A stretch of DNA of 64,000 nucleotides, from assembly GCA_019916065.1 (NCBI GenBank), contig CM034236.1:21717508-21781507 (forward strand). The letters are read 5' to 3'. The DNA is from Vitellaria paradoxa. Taxonomy: Eukaryota > Streptophyta > Magnoliopsida > Ericales > Sapotaceae. Shown piece after piece: positions 10,701 to 21,058 of the stretch; position 1 is the first letter of the stretch; every line of letters starts with the position of its first letter. The notes under the pieces are model-generated. The model saw nothing but the letters and a program-made list of their open reading frames with translations. It did no database searches and was not told where the DNA came from. A program made the translations under genes and the position numbers.

Positions 10701-13700
10701 GCAATGAGAAAATACTCCACTATGAGTATTGGAAATGTTCCAACTCTATTCGTTAGAGAGAGTGGATCCACTTGGATCCAGGAAAGGCCCAAGGGAATAG
10801 GCGAGCTTGATCAGAACTGATCCTGCACACTTTCGGTGCTGGACTGATCTGATACTACACATGTTTGGTGCTAGATCAGATCAGAACTGATCCAAGCACG
10901 TTCGGTCCGAGATTTGATTGAAAGAGAGCAAATAAACATGGTCTATGGATATTATACCATTAAGGAATGTAGTCCAGTTGAGAAGTTCTGGGATAATTTA
11001 TATAGTAAGCTGTTGGATGGTCAGAATAAGAATTCTATCAGTTCTGATTCGAATGTGTTTAAATATCAAAAGTTTGTATATAACATGTTGCATAATTCTA
11101 AAAAAGATGATTTAAATGAAGATGAGTTGAAACAACTGCAGTATTTAATTGAGGAACTAACTGTTCAATTTGATGATATTAAAAACATGCAACTGTTCCT
11201 GACTTAATAAAGAAGTTTATTTCTAAAGATAAACCTACAGCTAAGGATTTTCTTAAGAGCTGTAACCTTTCTTCCGATGATTTATTTTGTCTTGATGACT
11301 TTGATCAGTATACATTGGACGCTGTTATGATTTATGTGCTTAGTTCTCTCTTCCACAGTATTAAGGAAAGTCCTGCTATTCATGTAGCTACTCTGATAGA
11401 ACATCTTGATATGACTGTCAAATCCCAAACATATTTGTTGAAACCCCGAAAAATATCATTAAGTCCTACGTCCGAAATAAAATCAAATTATGTCAATACT
11501 GATAACAAGGCAACTGATAAGAAGCAGGCTAAATCAAAAAAGGGTGAATATGCGCTCAGTGCTTTATTGTTAGAATTCTTAGCGAATAGAGGGTTGATTT
11601 ATATGTTTCTAAAGAAGAAGAAAGGTAGGTATTTCATACCATTAAATTATTACGCTATTTGTAATTTTGATATCAGTCTCCTTCCGATCAAACTAAATCT
11701 ATCAATGTTATATCCTCCTTTGAAGTGGGAATCCATAAACGAGAAACCAATGTCTCTATCTGATCTGCATGGCGGTTGCTTAACCATGCCTATAGGTGAG
11801 TTTTTTCATCATCGCTATCGCCTATTATCTTCCCCTGACATATTACATTTCCGCATTGTGTTTGAAACATATCACAATCAATTGTGCAATACCATGAACT
11901 TGTTACAGATGCTGGGCTTTTGAGATTAACAAGGATGTATTGACCTTCATGAATAAGAATTATCATCTATCAGTGAAATCAGGTCTACTTATGCCTACAT
12001 AACTAGCTTTGTTGAATATTAAAAAAGCAGTTGACCTATTGAGGATATCTTACTTAGAGGATCCTTCTTTGATGAAGGTGTTGTATTTATTAGGAAGTGA
12101 TTAAGAAGTCCATGTCGCGTATCCAACATGCTCATTATGAAACCTTCATAATGGATCTGGCATCAGCCTATGATGGTTATCGATTTTATCTGCCTGCCTT
12201 ACTTGACTTCCGTTGTCGAATATACTGCTCTGGGGTATTACATTTCCATGAACGTGATTTGGCTTGAAGTCTAATAGTTTTTTCTGATACACCCTCTGAA
12301 GTTTTGTGTTCTTATAGTAATGCAAGGGAGGCAGATGTTCCTATAGTATGACCCTTGGCAGCAGCATTTCATTATAAGAAGGTCTTTTCTTAATATTGAT
12401 GCTTATCAATGGTATCTCGATCATGCAATCTTTCTTAATTCATTGGATGAAAATCTCATCCAGTTAGTTGTTCATGCGAGTAGCCCCTATCACTTAGTAA
12501 AAAAACAAGGAGCAAATTCAGGATTGACTGTTTTCTTATCTCCAATGGGCGGGAGTACTTTTGAGAGTCCATCCAATCACTACTCCCTAAGTTGGTGTTA
12601 GATCACTTCCCACTTTTATTAGGTTGTGGGAGAATTAAGGACGAACCTAGACCTTTTTTAGTTTGAAAATATGTGGTTGAAAGTGAAAGGTTTTACAAAT
12701 AAAGTTGCAGAATGGTGGGAAAGACAGTGTGTGTTTGGAAATTCTAGTTAAAAGTTGGTTAAGAAGTTATAACTTCTAAAGAGGGACATAGTTAATAGGA
12801 ATAGGGAGAAGTTAGGGAAATTGGAAGTTATGAAGCATACACTTTTTCTTAGCTTGATCAAACGAATGGAGTTAAACCACTATCAGAAGAGGATATGCAA
12901 CTTAGAGTAAGAAAAAAAGGATTTAGTGAATTTGTAAGGATGGGGGAGATCTGTTGGAGACAGAATTCCAGGGTTTTATCTGATCAAGAGTTCGCTATCT
13001 AGTTTATCTGTTTACCTCCTATTCAAAGCTCCAACATCAGTCATTTAAGAATCTAGTCAAGCTCCAGGGTGATTTCTTGTGGGATGATGGAAGAGAAGGG
13101 TTTTGAGTTCCATCTGGTTGACGGGAAAACGGTTTGCTTTACTGCATGCGTAGCTCTGCTGGTGGAGTCTCTCTTTGCCTGTGGTGGACAGTGTGGTATG
13201 GTGTGAATTAGTGGAATGCTGCTTTGTCGTTTCCTGCTATGTTTGCTCTATTGTTGTTGCGTTATGAAGCTGCTTCTTGCTACTTGTTGTTATGTCTGTT
13301 TTTACTGAATTGGGGATAGCTATATTTTGGTTTAGTTGCTGTGATTTGAGTGAGTTTGTATTGTTATGTTTTGGTCTGTGATTTTGTTTGCTGTTTGAGT
13401 TTTGGCATTGTTAAATTATTGTTTTAAACTTTTTTGGATAATGCTATCATGAGGCATGGGCTAGTGGGCTATAGGTTGGTCCAGGTTACATTGTAAGTTT
13501 GTAGTTGAGCTTGTGTGTCTGGTTGTATGCCCCTTGATATTGTACTCTCTATTTTTATTTTTTCTTACCTCCCCCCCCCCCCAAACACAAAAAAAAAAAA
13601 GGTTTTAAGTTCCATTAGGTTGAAGGATAAAATGTGGTGAAAAATGAAATTGCATAAATATTGGGCAACAAAATGATGGGAGTGGGGCACAGTTATGAGG

Positions 13701-16632
13701 ACATCTTTTGTCTCTAGTTTGTGGATCAGTTTTTTGCTGAGGTGGCATAATTTCAATAAGAATATGCAGTGGCAACTTGGGAATGTCAATAGAATCAAAT
13801 TATTGAAGCACAAGTGGAATGAGGAAAGCACGTTGGAACATCTCTACCAGGAGTTATTTATCCCATCAATGAACAAAGCAGCTGTCGTGGCAAACTCTGT
13901 GACCTCTAATGGGGTGGACTTGGAAAAGAACTTGGTTATGCGGATGAATTTACATGATTCAAACTTGGTTAACACCTCTTAGTGTTAATATATATGAAGA
14001 AGCCCGTGTTTGGCGATGATGAGGTTCGATGGGTAGCCCCCAGGTTCGGTAGGTAGCCTCCAAAACGTGGAAGTTTTTAGCCAAGTCTTTCTAGTAGAGT
14101 GACTTATTTTCCAGGGAAAATGATATGATAGTGTATGATGCATGAAAGGATGCTTACTATGGATAACCTTCAGAAGAGAGGATTTGTATTAGGCAATAGG
14201 TGCTCCCTATGCAAGAACTAGGAGGCGTAGATTGACCATCTTTTCATCTACTGTGAGTGGACTAAGGAGCCATGGATCCTACTACTCTTTAGATTTGAGA
14301 TCTAGTGAGTTTTCTCGAAAGATCCAAAAGGCGTATTTTCCTCTTGGTGGGGTACCAAGCATAGGACGCGATGGAGGAAGGCTTAGGAGATGACTATTTT
14401 TCACTTATTTTGGTTGGTGTGGTGGGTGAGAATTTGTAAAATTTTTCGAGATGCTGAGCTATCATTATATAGAATAGAAAAGTGATTTTTTGGCTTAATT
14501 GTATGGTAGGATATATGGTGTATAGATTTGGATATAGTCTTTTGTGAGTTTTTTTTGGGGGCCTTTTTGTTGCTAGTTTTGGGTTTTTGACAACATCCTT
14601 GGGTGTTATTTTTCTTTGTATTTTGTTTAATAAAATTATTTATTTATAAAAAAATGATTTATCTATCTTATGTAAGGATATTTGTATTAATAGATGAGAA
14701 AAACTTATTATATGGAAAAACTTTCTTAAAAAAATTATTTATTTACCTTCATTGATAAGTTATTATATGTAAGAACTTGAGTAACATAAAAAAGTTTATT
14801 TTGTCGATACTTTTTGATGTTATTAAATTTAACTTCTACTCTATATTGATAACTTATGAAACTTGCGTTAAACATATATATGTATATATTGGTGAATTGG
14901 TGATGTCCTTGCAAGGTGAACGGTGAGTCTATTTTTTATCTTTTTATACTCTATTCTTGGATGAAAGAGTTATGAGATTTGGTTTTAACAAGTTTTGATA
15001 TGAATTGGGTGTTTCCTTTGGAGGCTAAACTACCTATTAATTCTTTATGGGGAGCTTGTGTTCAGAGGTGGAGAATGAAAGCTTGGTGGTTAATTCACTG
15101 TTGTCTTGAATGGTTGATTTGGTGGGAGAGTAATCGAGTTTTTTGGGAGAGTAATCATAGAGTGTTTTTTTATGACAAACTTGAAAATTATTATTTTTCC
15201 AACCAATGTTACATGAAATGTGGCTCATTTTGGTATGTGGTACGCTTGTACTTTGACATGTGGTACAATGGGGGGATAGACTTTTCATAGTGTCATTGTA
15301 AATATTATTAAAATGTTTGATATATAAAAATGACTCGTTTAAAAAATGATTAATCCAGAAAATAGAATCTTTGCTTATTATCATTTAGTAAATGCCTAAA
15401 CTTATTGGTTATTGCCACATAATTTTGTTATCAATTCAATATTTCAGTAGTTTTCCTAATAAAATTATAGCATAGGTATAATCTTTTCATATTGTAAGAT
15501 TTAGTGTACTGGAACGTAGTGTATTACATTCCAGAACATGTGTGACAAAGCGTGGATCATAGGGTCATAGTGATTTCTGGTAACTATGTTGTGAACTTTG
15601 TATAGTTGGTTATTTAGAGCTAGTAACCGGAGTTGTATGGTTTTTTTTTTTTTTTGAAGGTGGAGTCCTTTTCTAATTGTGTGGCATCCTGTTGATATCT
15701 TTTTATAAAATTTTTACTTAAAATAATAATGACAATGAAGGCAACAATTAAGGATAATTACAATATCTTATTTTTCATGTTATTATAAATTATCACATCC
15801 TTATTTTCATGAATATATTTTATATAAATTTATATTTATCAGCTATTATTTATAAGACCAATTGAACTAGTGAACTATTGAACGAGTGCATTAACCAGTG
15901 CAGTCAATAGTTCGATCCTGGTAACTAAACTAGTGCATTGACTGGTCTAATCACTAGTTGAATTATGATAATTGTGAATATGTCTTAGTAATTCATTATT
16001 ATAGCAAAAGAATAGCTGGAAGGGAACCATAGTAAGAAGAGATATTTCAAGATAATTCAATTTATGTAAAAAATGAATGGATAGACAAGGTTCCTTGGGA
16101 AGGAAAGCGGTGGGGAAGTCTTATTGGGGTTTGGGGGCGTGATAATTTTAAGCTGCTAGATTCTTATTCCCCCCCCAAAAAAAAAAAAAGAAAATAAATA
16201 AATAAAAATAAAAATAAAATTATAAGCTGCTAGATATGAACAATGATTTGTTAGAGAACACTGTTTTATTGGTTCAGTTCTGGGAGGACCAACTGATAAT
16301 TTAATTGCTTTTTTAATGTTGATCATTCCAGACCTTCAAAGCGTACATTGTTGGCAAAACTATTTCATATATTGTATGTGTCTAGTGGAGTCATTTATTT
16401 GGAAAATTTTTATGATTGTCTTGTTTTCAGGTTTGATCATCGGGAAGAGAATAGAAAGGATTGTCTTCGGACCCTATTTGCTCTGATTGAGGAAGCAGGG
16501 AAAGCTAATAAGCTTGTAGAGGAGGCTCGAACTTCTTATGTCAAACAGAGACTCAGGGCAAATCCAAATTTCATGGAGAGGTTGCGTGCCAAGACAATGG
16601 GAAAGAAAGTATCCGAGTCGTTGCCTGCATGA
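7756..16632 (+). CDS. mS35: Mitochondrial small ribosomal subunit protein mS35, C-terminal two exons (5' exons outside window)
   Basis: Coding exons are 7756-8170 and 16431-16632. The first begins after TTTCCTCAG in phase 1 and reads (D)EIKQKVEKKFNEIGD, then DDPPGEGPILRWQTRVVFAPGG, GDAWHPKNRKVKLAVTVKEL, KHQFRRLRELVGKRYHP and GKDELTITSER. The last codon is split AG|G across an 8,260-bp GTAAGT...TTTTCAG intron. The second exon continues FDHREENRKDCLRTLFALIEE to KVSESLPA and TGA at 16630. The 205 visible residues match the conserved S24/S35 domain and C-terminus of plant mS35, a nuclear-encoded protein of the mitochondrial small ribosomal subunit. The N-terminus with its mitochondrial presequence must lie left of the window, beyond an intron of more than 7.7 kb. 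Both exons are undamaged and in phase, so the gene is probably functional despite the transposon-filled introns. Confidence 0.9.
8690..10560 (+). mobile_element. Decayed L1-type LINE, 5' half (ORF1 and endonuclease remains)
   Basis: Near 10076-10140 the plus strand reads KILSWNVRG followed by NRDRKRGVVKAILSKK, the start of a plant LINE endonuclease. Near 10390-10560 it reads FTGAYGPTEYNWKIEFLEE and then FPWKYSRFIEEVGLIDL, the later endonuclease segment around the GDFN region (GDFN itself is decayed). The stretch 8690-9500 shows ORF1-like pieces (GHVCGRLLESS, VDNDTWDAE) but is badly degraded. Many stops and frameshifts show an old insertion. The homology stops abruptly at 10560 and the next LINE segment resumes near 12536, so the element has been split. 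It lies inside the last mS35 intron, in the same orientation. Confidence 0.7.
10561..10754 (+). repeat. 94-bp direct duplication
   Basis: Two copies, 10561-10654 and 10661-10754, differ at only three positions and are separated by 6 bp (period 100). They begin AGTCTCTTGAAATATTTG and end CAACTCTATTCGTT. They lie exactly between the end of recognisable LINE endonuclease and the RNA-polymerase fossil. Read in one frame each gives an open stretch (SLLKYLSNAPVSP...) that I do not recognise. Confidence 0.85.
10755..10937. repeat. Short internal repeats before the polymerase fossil
   Basis: The motif GATCAGAACTGATCC occurs twice (starting about 10811 and 10880), each time followed within about 20 bp by a TTCGGTG- or TTCGGTC-like motif; a related TTTGGTGCT lies between. 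The segment also contains GGATCCACTTGGATCC. Its origin is unknown. It could be plasmid flanking DNA or nuclear filler. Confidence 0.5.
10914..12535 (+). pseudogene. Mitochondrial-plasmid-type (T7-like) RNA polymerase, decayed and truncated
   Basis: A possible start is ATG at 10938. Reading across several frameshifts (near 11200, 11922 and 12100-12350) gives a coherent N-terminal to middle part of a single-subunit RNA polymerase: FISKDKPTAKDFLKSC, LPIKLNLSMLYPPLKW, SLSDLHGGCLTMP, then FYLPAFLDFRCRIYCSGVLHF (the conserved DFRGRxY box, with the second G changed to C), AFHYKKVFS and DAYQWYLDHAIFLNSLDENL. This resembles the polymerases on linear plasmids of plant mitochondria more than the nuclear RPOT enzymes, which I judge from the short divergent N-terminus and these motifs. 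The palm motifs A-C with the catalytic aspartates are absent; LINE sequence resumes near 12536. It cannot be active. It probably reached the nucleus through mitochondrial DNA transfer. Confidence 0.75.
12536..14645 (+). mobile_element. Decayed L1-type LINE, 3' half with RT zinc-binding domain
   Basis: LINE sequence resumes with SDHFPLLL-like coding, then FENMWLKVEGF, KVAEWW and LLKRDIVNRNREKLGKLE (endonuclease end and linker). Most of the RT palm is missing. Further on, PTYQLSIFKAP-like coding near 13000-13060 is the segment following RT. Near 14160-14290 it reads DNLQKRGFVLGNRCSLCKN then DHLFIYCEWTKEPW, the zf-RVT domain near the LINE C-terminus (C-x2-C...H...C). The end near 14620-14645 has TTTAATAAAATTATTTATTTATAAAAAAA, interpreted as the polyadenylation signal and tail. 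It is probably the continuation of the 8690-10560 element. Confidence 0.7.
13122..13600 (+). mobile_element. Nested 479-bp insert with A-tail and 23-bp flanking repeats
   Basis: The 23-bp flanks 13099-13121 and 13601-13623 (starting GGTTTT and ending GGTTGA) are near-identical, with three mismatches. The segment between them ends with a C-run (13570-13582) and an A-run (13589-13600). This is what a poly(A) retroposon with an aged target-site duplication looks like. A partial duplication of the host LINE is the alternative, because the first bases of the insert still read like LINE coding sequence. No protein is recognised in it. Confidence 0.5.
14960..15290 (+). pseudogene. Possible remnant of a LINE C-terminus
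   Basis: The segment reads FDMNWVFPLEAKLP, then WGACVQRWRMKAWWLIHCCLEWLIWWESNRVF. The arrangement W..IHCCL.WLIWW.SNRVF matches the tail that follows the zf-RVT domain in plant LINEs (IPHCLMWCIWxERNRRxF). It is open for 103 codons, but this looks like chance survival. It follows the A-tail of the previous LINE, so it could belong to a second, older copy. Confidence 0.5.
15300..16430. other. Rest of the last mS35 intron
   Basis: AT-rich DNA with T-, C- and A-runs (15640-15655, 16170-16190) and AAAATAAATAAAT tracts. The segment 15860-15960 repeats short motifs (GAACTAGTGAAC, CTAGTGCATTGAC) reminiscent of decayed DNA transposons, with no confident family. The 3' splice site is TTGTTTTCAG at 16421-16430. 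Confidence 0.5.
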
Positions 16633-18060
16633 CGAATTCATTAGCGGTGGCTCCATGAGGAAAATTAAAATAAAAAGGAGACTTTGGGTGAGATAACTAA
16701 TAGTCATATATTTCAAACTGTCACAGCTCACCTGTTTTGCTATGTTTTCTTCTGTTCTTTAGTTTTCTTTCCCCATTTTTATTTTTTTGGTAGGAAAGAC
16801 CCACCCAGTCAATTCTATGGAAGCATAGAAATATTATGCATATTGTAGTGGTTAGTTCATTGAAGTGGAAATTTTGAGTGGGTTTAAGATGTTGCCCGCA
16901 CCCTTTTCCTCTCTGCTGGAAATTTCTTTTAGTTCCATTGAAATAGTTTGAAGAATTGTTCCATTTTGAGTTTGAAAAGCATATTGATTTCCAAGTTCCT
17001 GCTTGGAGCGGTGTTTCAATATTTGTTTCTGATCAACCTCTGGAACTAACACCCTTCATTTGTGCATCCATCAGTATGTGTGCAGACTAATCAAAAGTAT
17101 TTGAGAAATAATTTGAACAAGTTTAACAAAAAATTGTTTCTCATGCATTTTAAGGATTATGTAATCATTTTAGCTTGTAATTTAAATCAGTTCTGGAAAA
17201 TTCGGAAGCATGAAATCCTCATTATTATTGTTACTATTATTTCAAATGAGCTTCTTGGAATTGCTCTCTGTCATTTTTGTGTGACGCAGGGGAAGGATTT
17301 TTATTCTGGGACTCGTGGATCAATGCTGTTGAAAATTAGCCACGGTAAGCTTTTGCCAATGATATGTATTTATCAGGTTTCCAGACTAGATTTTTTTTTT
17401 TTTTGGTACTCTATTTCGGAAAAAGCATATTTCAGGTGAGCGGCTATTTGCCACTGGTTTCAAACTTTTTAATAAATTGCATATTTCTCTTCTGAAATTA
17501 GGAATGCAGATCCACTTTTGTCCCTTGATTAAAGATGCCAGTTCCATGGATATTCTCATAGAAGTCACTTAAATAAAGATCAACCTAGGAAAATAAATAA
17601 ATATATATATATATATATATTCACATATATATATGAATAGCTGATTATGCTTTTGTGTGAGTATAGTGTATGCATCTGTATATGTAACAGTTCACAACTT
17701 GTAGGCCCTGTTTGCCTGTGATGAAATCATTTTATTTTGAATTGATGAGATGTGAAACTATGGATTTTGCCGGAGATGTCTTCGTCCCCTCGACTCTTGT
17801 AAATTGTGTAGGAAAAAAAGAATGTCCATGCCCATGGGATGACGTTCTCGGTCTAATTTCAGAAGTGACCTGCCATTGTTAGTTTGTATAGTGAAATCTA
17901 TAGGGCGACCATACATTTTGTGGGTCTCTTTGTTAGTTAATTTATTAAAGGAGGGCAATTTAGTCCTTACGAAAATACTCAATTTTGTTTTTAACGGCAT
18001 TTTGTGCTAAACCTCTCTCTCTTCATTTTTCCTTAACGCCCTCCCCCCCCCCCCCCACCC
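16633..18060. other. mS35 3' untranslated and downstream region
   Basis: The 3' UTR follows TGA at 16632. No single poly(A) site is clear. A GTGACGCAG / CACGGTAAG pair at 17281-17347 could bound a non-coding 3' exon but is unsupported. (TA)n lies at about 17600-17620, and a C-run at 18041-18056. Confidence 0.45.
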
Positions 18061-18071
18061 ACCTTCTTTTG

Positions 18072-18240
18072 GGTATCTCTAGGCGTCCAAGTTAACTAGT
18101 GTACACTTTGACTAATTTTTGGATTTTGAAGTTAATGATCGGGTAAGATTTTTGGTAGTCCTGAGGAGACTTGAACTCGTGACTACTGGAGAATAAAGTC
18201 AAAATTTTACTAGTCAACTCTTTGGGTTCATTTTTCCTTA
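18072..18240 (-). mobile_element. tRNA-derived SINE-like repeat, copy 1
   Basis: Read on the minus strand, AGTTGACTAGTAAAATTTTGACTTT is followed by CACGAGTTCAAGTCTCC, i.e. degenerate tRNA A- and B-boxes. The segment then continues with a tail shared with copies at 21719-21840 and 36601-36738 (ATCATTAACTTCAAAATCC-like). It lies between mS35 and the peroxidase gene. Confidence 0.55.
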
Positions 18241-21040
18241 ACCAAATGGATTATATATATGTATATATATATATTTTCGTTTTGTTTCATTGTCTACCTT
18301 CCAATTCTAAGTTATATGACATTTATTCCTCACTCAAATCTTCTAGCTCACAATTTTCATCCACCCGTCATTGGTCATTTATAATATTTTTTAACAAATA
18401 GTTAAACAAAAGGCGGAGAACCGTGTGTGTTGCTTTAGATTTTAACAAAAGCAACAGGGGCAGTGGATATACATGGAGGGGGTGTACATGTGGGTGTTTT
18501 TGTAGCTGGACTGAGATGCACTAAATCCATGATGAATTTGAAACCATCACCCAAAATTCTTTGGGTTTGTATAGTTGACTAAAACCGATATTAGGTGAGT
18601 CTGTTCTATTGGGGCCGTTTGGAGCTTCAACAAAGTTTAGAAAAACTTCAAAAATTTTCAAAAGTTCTTAAACCTTTTCAAATTTAAAAAATTTCAATTA
18701 AAAAAAAAAATTGTCAAAATCCGTTAGAATAAATCATTATAGCTCGTTTCAACGGATTTTGGTAAATTTTTGAAAATGTTGGATTGATATTTGTACTAAA
18801 AAATTTCATAAAAATTTTAAAGTTTTCAAGATTTTTCGTTAAATTTTTATTATGTGTCATTTTATATAATTTTTAACAATTTTATATTAAATGAAACACA
18901 AATATTCAATTATAATTTGAAAATAACTTTTTACACTCTAAATTTCAAAAAATTTTACCTTTTTTACTTTTTAGTTTTTTTTTTGGACATTTTAAAAGGC
19001 CTCTTAGTAAATTCATCATGTAATGTGTGTGTGTGTAATCTTGTTAACGGGTTCTAGAAGGAGGAGATTTTTTTTGGTTTTTTGGGGGGGGGGGGGAGGG
19101 TATGTGTGATGTTTTACTCTTTTTAACTTTTGGTACTTTTTGCGTTGCATGATTTATTTGTTCTTAGTTTGGTAACAATATTTTCTAATTTTATTTTAGG
19201 TTCCTGCTATTCACAATCTTATTTTTTTTTTCCAGCAGCTTAGTTAAATTTTTTTCATTTTAAGACAAAAATAGCTTAATACAAAATGATTTCCTTATCC
19301 CCATATTTACTACATATAACCCACTTTCTTAAAAAAACTTACATAAAATTTTCACAAGAACTTGTTGAATATATCAAACAAATATTGACAATCTCTTGTT
19401 GAAAAAATCAAATAAATTCGACAATCACTTTCTGAAACAAATTTTTGACAGATAAATGAAATATTTCAGTAACTGGTTACTTAATAAATTACAAATTTTA
19501 AACAGCTACTTGTTGAAAAAATTAAATAATTTTAACAATCAATTGCTAAAAAAAATTAGTAATATGTGGGTATTTTTGAAATTTTAGGTAGAATTTATGG
19601 GTTACGTAAAAAAATTATTAAGTTGATTGAAGAAAAACATATGATGCATGAAATAATTAGGTTGCGTGCAGAAAAAAGTAAGACTGTAAATAGTGGCACT
19701 CTTATTTTATTTTCTGATTATTTTCTAATAAAGAATCAGAATGATAAATGCTCATTCATTGATATATTATTTTGATATGTTTTGACAAGGGTAAAGTGGT
19801 ATAGTGAGAAATTAAAAATGTTGATGGTTTGACTTAGTTTGACTATTGGTCAACTAATGAAATGGGGTTTTCGCTTCCAAACAAGGACGGAGCTGGGGAG
19901 GTCTAAGGATTAATCCATACATACAATAAAACATCAGATACCAATCTAAACCCAGAAACAATGTACAGTAACTCAATAGTGAACAGAACTCAGTTTTGAT
20001 TATTAGTTTAGTACCAATGTGTTTGCGCGTGTGTATACATTGGGGGGAGGGGGGGGAGAGAGAGAATGCTAAATAAACAATTATGATTATTATTATTATT
20101 TTAGAATTTAAACTAAAATGGTGTAACAATGATTATTAATTTATTATTTTGAATAGGAATGAAATAAAAATTTAATAGAGGTGTTGGCATTGGTCTATCA
20201 TATTTGGTAACGAAGGAATGCAAGGATTTTTAAAGAGACTTTCTTCACACCTAATGATTTACTCAAAGATATCAAACGAGTTATTTGATTAAAAGCTTTC
20301 CAATTACATGTCATATAGCTCACTAATGAAAACTTTAACTTTTGTAATCGTGAGGAGATTCTATTATTATAATTTGTATAGATTGTACAGTATACGGGAG
20401 TATGTTCCTTAGACAATGTAAATTTTATCATTAATTCAAATTTAATTACTTACTTGCCAAAAAAAAAGAAAATCAATTTTTATAAATTTTAATATTTTTT
20501 TTTCAACCTCAAAAATGTAATCATAGATCATTGGCTAGCTAAGATATAAATTCTATTCACAGGTTCTTTTAAAAATTATTCAATGATTTAGGTTAGACTA
20601 TCGATAGTTCAACTTAAAAATTAAGTTGCATATCTAATTAATGACCAAAAATAAAAGAAGTGCGTGCTCGTATTTGAAAAAAATATATATATTCTTGAAT
20701 ATATCTATATTATATATATATATTTTTTTAAAATTTGGGCAACCATGGCCCTCTGTTGTCACAACGCAGGTTCATTCCTGGTTTTGAAATAAACCATTCG
20801 TTTTAGTACACTTTTATTACAGTAAAGTTAGCATGATATTATTCTTTGTCTCAATTTCTGATAAAAATTTTTGATAGGATAATTTGTTTTTCATGCATAC
20901 ATATACATATATATATATATAGAGCAGCAAAGTTGAAAATACATATATATATATATATAGAGCACAAAAGTTGAAAAAATAGAAATATAACAAACAAGCA
21001 CTAACATATATGTATGTATGTATGGGGGGGGGGTGGGGGT
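18241..21040. other. Intergenic region between mS35 and the peroxidase gene
   Basis: AT-rich. It holds a MITE-like stretch bounded by GGGGCCGTTTGGAGCTTC (18613) and AAAAGGCCTCTT (18996), G-runs (19084-19097, 20041-20056), TA microsatellites (20680-20725, 20905-20955) and TATG repeats (21007-21024). A 69-codon open frame near 19566 has no recognisable features. No gene is seen. Confidence 0.5.
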
Positions 21041-21058
21041 GGGTAAATGAAGATCAGT

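Noticed and set aside
19566..19775. 69-codon open frame
   Set aside because: AT-rich, no recognisable motif, no splice context or neighbours supporting a gene.
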